The position numbers were made by a program, and so were the translations under genes. A DNA stretch of 64,000 nucleotides, from assembly GCF_958979055.1 (NCBI RefSeq), contig NC_084886.1, positions 5,723,001-5,787,000 of the forward strand, written 5' to 3'. Below the pieces are notes generated by a model. That model was given only the letters and a program-made list of their open reading frames with translations, had not been told where the DNA came from and did no database searches. Shown piece by piece: positions 60,601 to 64,000 of this stretch. The stretch is from Alnus glutinosa. Lineage: Eukaryota > Streptophyta > Magnoliopsida > Fagales > Betulaceae. The stretch's first letter is position 1; every line of letters starts with the position of its first letter.

Positions 60601-63013
60601 ATAACTATTATCAATATGGGCTTTTTCTTGGAGCCATTCATCAAATTTTGCAATAAATCCTTTTATGAAATATTGTTCACATTTCCATAATTATGTGCTG
60701 CCTGAATGAGCTACCTCTTGTCATTTCTTTGAAGAGAATCATTATGTTTTGGGGGATTAGATTCTATCCTGTACAACCACTACATATACTGAAAAAACTA
60801 CTAGAGTAGTTACTCTGGTGATATTCTGAGATATAAATGGATATTTTAGCTTATACGGTTCTATGGGGATCTCTATGTAATTTCTGTAACTTTGTTTCAG
60901 ACTGATGCTCTAGTTCGCTTGCTTCCACTAATTGGATCTTCAAGTATCAGGTATCTAAAGAAAACTTTATAGTTGTGGATGTTCTGGCTGCATCCATGCC
61001 AAACTGTTAGACTTGCCGTCATCAGGAGTTGAGGACTGATCAGTTTAATTGGTCATATTTATTTGTAGCACTGCTTGTTTGCTGGGGATCACTGGTGTCT
61101 TTGCTCCACTTCTTGAGGAGACTGTGTTTCGGGGTTTTTTTATGGTGTCCCTAACTAAGTGGTAATAGTTCTTTTTGTTCCTAAATATTCAGTTTCCATT
61201 TTAATGTTGCATGATACGAAGAAAAATAAAAAATCAAAACTTAGTGTTTGTAAGCTTACAGTTTACTCTATGCCTAGCACCATTGATTGTTTCTTTGTCA
61301 GTTGCTCCCAGAATCATATATGACATTTACCAACAAACTCTGACGTTGAAGAATGTAGAAATTTTTCTTGCTGTTTAATGTCAATCATTTCTTAGTCCCC
61401 GTGGTTTGCAGGTTTAAACTGAGCTGGTGAAGCCTTGAGCCAGGCTTTATTTTTTACTATAATTTGGAGATTTTTCTTACAACAGAAGTTGTTGACATAT
61501 AAGACAGTTCTTGCGAATAAACTCTAGCGCAAATAGCATCTCCTTTCTCATAAAAACTGGAGAGGGTGATGTTGTGGATTCAAAACCAATTGAGTGCATA
61601 TATAAACTAACTATTAAAAAAAGGATAACCATTTAAAGCAAAAAAAAAATAAAAAAATACATGACACAGTTCTTAGCAATTGTGAATAAGCTGAAATTTG
61701 ATAAAAAGAGCAATGGAGGAAGTGGAGAAAGTGCTCTGGAATTATGTGGTCAGCATATGCATCAATAAAGAGGGGAAACATCTTTTGGAAAAAATATAGG
61801 GCCCTGAATGCAATCTTTTATGGAACATTTCACTTTCATGGAACTCGTAGTATGAGAACAGTGGAACACGTATGAGATGGATAAGTGCTGACACAAGACA
61901 GATAGAACCTATTTAGTTGCATTTGAAAGAAGCTGTACTCATTGAGAACAAGATGAAAGAAGGTTGAGATAGTCGTGTTCTGTTTAATGAAGATTAAAGG
62001 GTGAAGTAATTTGGTGTGATGTTGTCCCAGTTGAAGATACTACAAGAACTAGGAATGTGGATCAAGACTGAGGAAGGACATGCTGCAGACAACTGCAGGC
62101 GTGGCCTCCATAAAGTAAAATGAAATAAAAAATTTATGAGATAAATCCCACATTGGAATAAACTTGACTGTTGTTAGATTGGGTTGTCTAGTTAATACTG
62201 TTCTCATGCATTTTCTGCACTTTCTTCCATCCCCTTTTTCCATATAAAATACTTTATCCGTCTTTCCCATATCTATAATTGTTCCTTTTATCTCATCTAC
62301 AAAGCCTTGTGTCCATATGCGTTTAGGATGATATTGGTTTTGATTGTTGTTCGGAGAATTACTTGAGTTTGTTCCCTACCAACTTTTAAATGCTCATCTG
62401 TTTGTTTCCACGCTTCCGTTATTACTTCTGCAGGGTACCTACACCAGTAGCTGTCATTATAAGTGCAGCTGTATTTGCACTTGCACATCTAACTCCTGGA
62501 GAGTTTCCCCAGCTGTTTGTGCTAGGTATCATGTTTACCCTGTATATACATTCAAACGATGAATGTGTTTGAGATCACCATGTTTTTAAGTTTCCTTGAT
62601 CACATTGTGAAGTACAAAAGGTTTTGGAATATCGAACTTATTGCTCTCAAATAGACATCAAATTTGTCCATCTACTTTGAAGAAACCAACAGTACCTTGT
62701 GATCCCTGCAGGGACTACTTTGGGATTTTCATATGCCCAAACCCGTAATCTTCTAACACCCATCACAATACATGGTTTTTGGAACTCAGGAGTTATATTG
62801 CTTCTTACCGTTCTTCAGGTAAATGTTTTGTTATGTGGTATATAAGTTTGCTTAACATGCCCCTGTCCACTGTTATTCTCTTACTATGCAGCACAAGGAC
62901 AGCCAAGCATAGATGTATCATGTGTCTAAATAGTTTTGTCTCAAGCGCTAAAACTTCTCCTCTGGGTGCAGCTTCAAGGTTATGACATCAAGGAATTGCT
63001 GCAAGCAACCTGA
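57610..63013 (+). CDS. Plastid-type CPBP (CAAX/Abi) intramembrane protease
   Basis: Ten exons: 57610-57822, 57960-58051, 58268-58375, 58928-59010, 59315-59448, 60901-60950, 61069-61161, 62434-62525, 62712-62818 and 62972-63013. All junctions are GT/AG and in phase, giving 337 aa. The first 60 or so residues are Ser/Arg-rich with few acidic residues, like a chloroplast transit peptide. Several membrane spans follow. The CPBP catalytic motifs are intact: E243-E244-xxx-R248 (LLEETVFRGFF), F272-xxx-H276 (FALAH) and H309-xxx-N313 (HGFWN), the set that binds the active-site metal in this glutamic/metallo-type membrane protease family. Plant members are mostly plastid proteins with few known substrates, so the substrate here is unknown. 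Intron 5 holds a roughly 1-kb LTR-like insertion and intron 7 a SINE, but the reading frame is unbroken. By remembered synteny it matches At1g14270. Confidence 0.92.
59600..60570 (-). mobile_element. Probable solo LTR or LTR-like repeat in CPBP intron 5
   Basis: Read on the minus strand, the segment starts near TGTTGGCAAATCCCAGTG, has a TATA-like CCTATATAAGCCC (about 60172-60186), and ends CCTCTAGGTGTTAGTTCGGG then TCTATTACA. TG...CA ends and a TATA-like box fit an LTR. No 5-bp duplication, primer site or coding domain is visible, so the class is tentative. The 60240-60460 part is a loose tandem array of CTTGAGC / GCTCGAGCAAG motifs. Confidence 0.45.
60240..60460. repeat. Degenerate array with TTGCTTGAGC motif, spacing about 60 bp
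   Basis: Motifs GCTCGAGCAAGG, TTGCTTGAGCAACTG, TTCGCTTGAGCGTC and TTTGCTTGAGCAGA recur, each followed 15-20 bases later by a CAAGCGA/GATCGAGC-type partner. Confidence 0.5.
61523..61623 (+). mobile_element. tRNA-derived SINE in CPBP intron 7
   Basis: A-box-like TAGCGCAAATAGCA and B-box-like GGATTCAAAACC are followed by GAGTGCATATATAAACTAAC and a TATTAAAAAAA tail. Layout and tail match the SINE at 49815-49911, so both appear to be one family. Confidence 0.45.
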
Positions 63014-64000
63014 TAGGGGTTTTTATTGAAAACCAGAGCTTGTGCAGGCTGCACTATAGGCTTATCTACTATGGGACCATACAGGTTTTCGCAACCCGAA
63101 CCCCACCTCCCCTGCTTCCCCCCACATCCTTTTGTTTTCTTTGTTCTTTGATGTACATGTGATTAAGAGTAGGAAAACAACTGATGCAAGTGAATAAATG
63201 CAAAAAATTGGTTAGTCAATTCTCAGCCATGGGGCTAAGAGGAACAACATAAACATTGATATTTTTAGCAGAATTGTGCAAGTTGACTTATCATTAACTT
63301 ATTTCATCATGTATTACTTCATAATATTAATGGGTTTATGTTTATTTATTTCTCAAGCTGATAACTTTATACCAAACACGTAGCTTTTGGTCTTTCTAAT
63401 CAGTGTCCGAATTTAGGGTTCATGTAATTAGCGCAGCGTCCTTCCAATGGAAGCTATCTGATTTGGATGCCACATTATTATTAATAGATCTGTATTGTAT
63501 TAATTAAACGTGTTAGTTATTATCCAATCAAGTCTGTTCCTCAACCAGCCAAGATCAGAAAGCATTGACCCGAGCTCAGTCGGCGAAAGTAGTTGATGAT
63601 AGTGGCTCAGTGCTATGCTATAGGAATCAGGCGACATGTTGAGAAACTTTGCAAATGGGATGCTTAGAAATCCCTAATATTGATCAAGCGCAGATTCGAT
63701 GGAATTGTTTCCGACTCTTGAAGTAGGTAAAACCTTCCAGCGATCGATGTGCTGTAACAATTGAAGTCAAATTGCAGTACAATAAGCAGATAAGCCCATG
63801 AACGTGAAGTCATATCGAAGGCATATACTAGCGATGTGCTGTAACAATTGACCACGGCATGTCGCAGCATGTGAAGTGCCTCCAGAGATGAGCTCAATAA
63901 ATGTGATATATGCGGGAGGCAATTAAAGGGAATCGACCTAGTTATAAAATAAACTAATTCATTTGATAGGAAGAAAAAAAATAAAAATAAAATTACCCAA
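63014..64000. other. CPBP 3' flank and intergenic DNA
   Basis: The start is presumably the CPBP 3' UTR. No gene is seen beyond it. A 19-bp string, GATGTGCTGTAACAATTGA, occurs twice (about 63745 and 63834) inside a minus-strand frame of 77 codons that has no recognisable domain. Confidence 0.5.

Noticed and set aside
63664..63897. 77-codon minus-strand frame with a repeated 19-bp string
   Set aside because: The apparent internal repetition is a short duplicated DNA string. No protein family is recognisable.

Overview
This is a piece of a plant nuclear chromosome, almost certainly from a woody eudicot and probably a rosid. Six intron-bearing housekeeping-type genes can be reconstructed exon by exon with GT/AG junctions and consistent reading phase, and a seventh gene is intronless. 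They sit in AT-rich DNA crowded with plant transposable elements: hAT, Mutator-like, MITE, LINE, SINE, a Cassandra TRIM and Helitron-type remains. There are no operons, CRISPR arrays or bacterial features.

Genes from left to right: a two-domain DUF26 membrane protein of the plasmodesmata-located type (1609-2523, +); an HGH1/FAM203 armadillo-like protein (4688-10619, +, 9 exons); origin recognition complex subunit 6, ORC6 (11717-14704, +, 10 exons); sphingoid base C4-hydroxylase, SBH (19187-22475, +, 2 exons); a phytochrome kinase substrate protein, PKS (24703-26157, -, single exon); a Golgi-type putative methyltransferase of the PMT2/PMT14 group (45696-49361, -, 6 coding exons plus a 5' UTR exon); and a plastid-type CPBP/CAAX intramembrane protease (57610-63013, +, 10 exons). 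They act in separate processes (chaperoning of translation factors, replication licensing, sphingolipid hydroxylation, phototropin/phytochrome signalling, wall pectin, plastid membrane proteolysis), and I see no shared pathway. What links them is synteny. As I remember the Arabidopsis locus numbers, the genes interleave in order from two separate chromosome-1 neighbourhoods: At1g14300-14290-14280-14270 and At1g26840-26850.

The 26.3-45.4 kb interval has no intact gene. It holds old LTR fragments, reiterated AT-rich units of about 350 bp, a Cassandra TRIM with 5S-rRNA-like sequence in its LTRs, a fold-back MITE, a GC-rich hAT, and a Helitron-like complex. In that complex a decayed RPA70-like gene lies next to an 842-bp-arm palindrome, and about 2.5 kb is repeated in direct orientation. 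The 50.8-57.5 kb interval holds several MITEs and a GC-rich Mutator-like element. Introns of the genes also carry insertions, several with target-site duplications that can be read directly.
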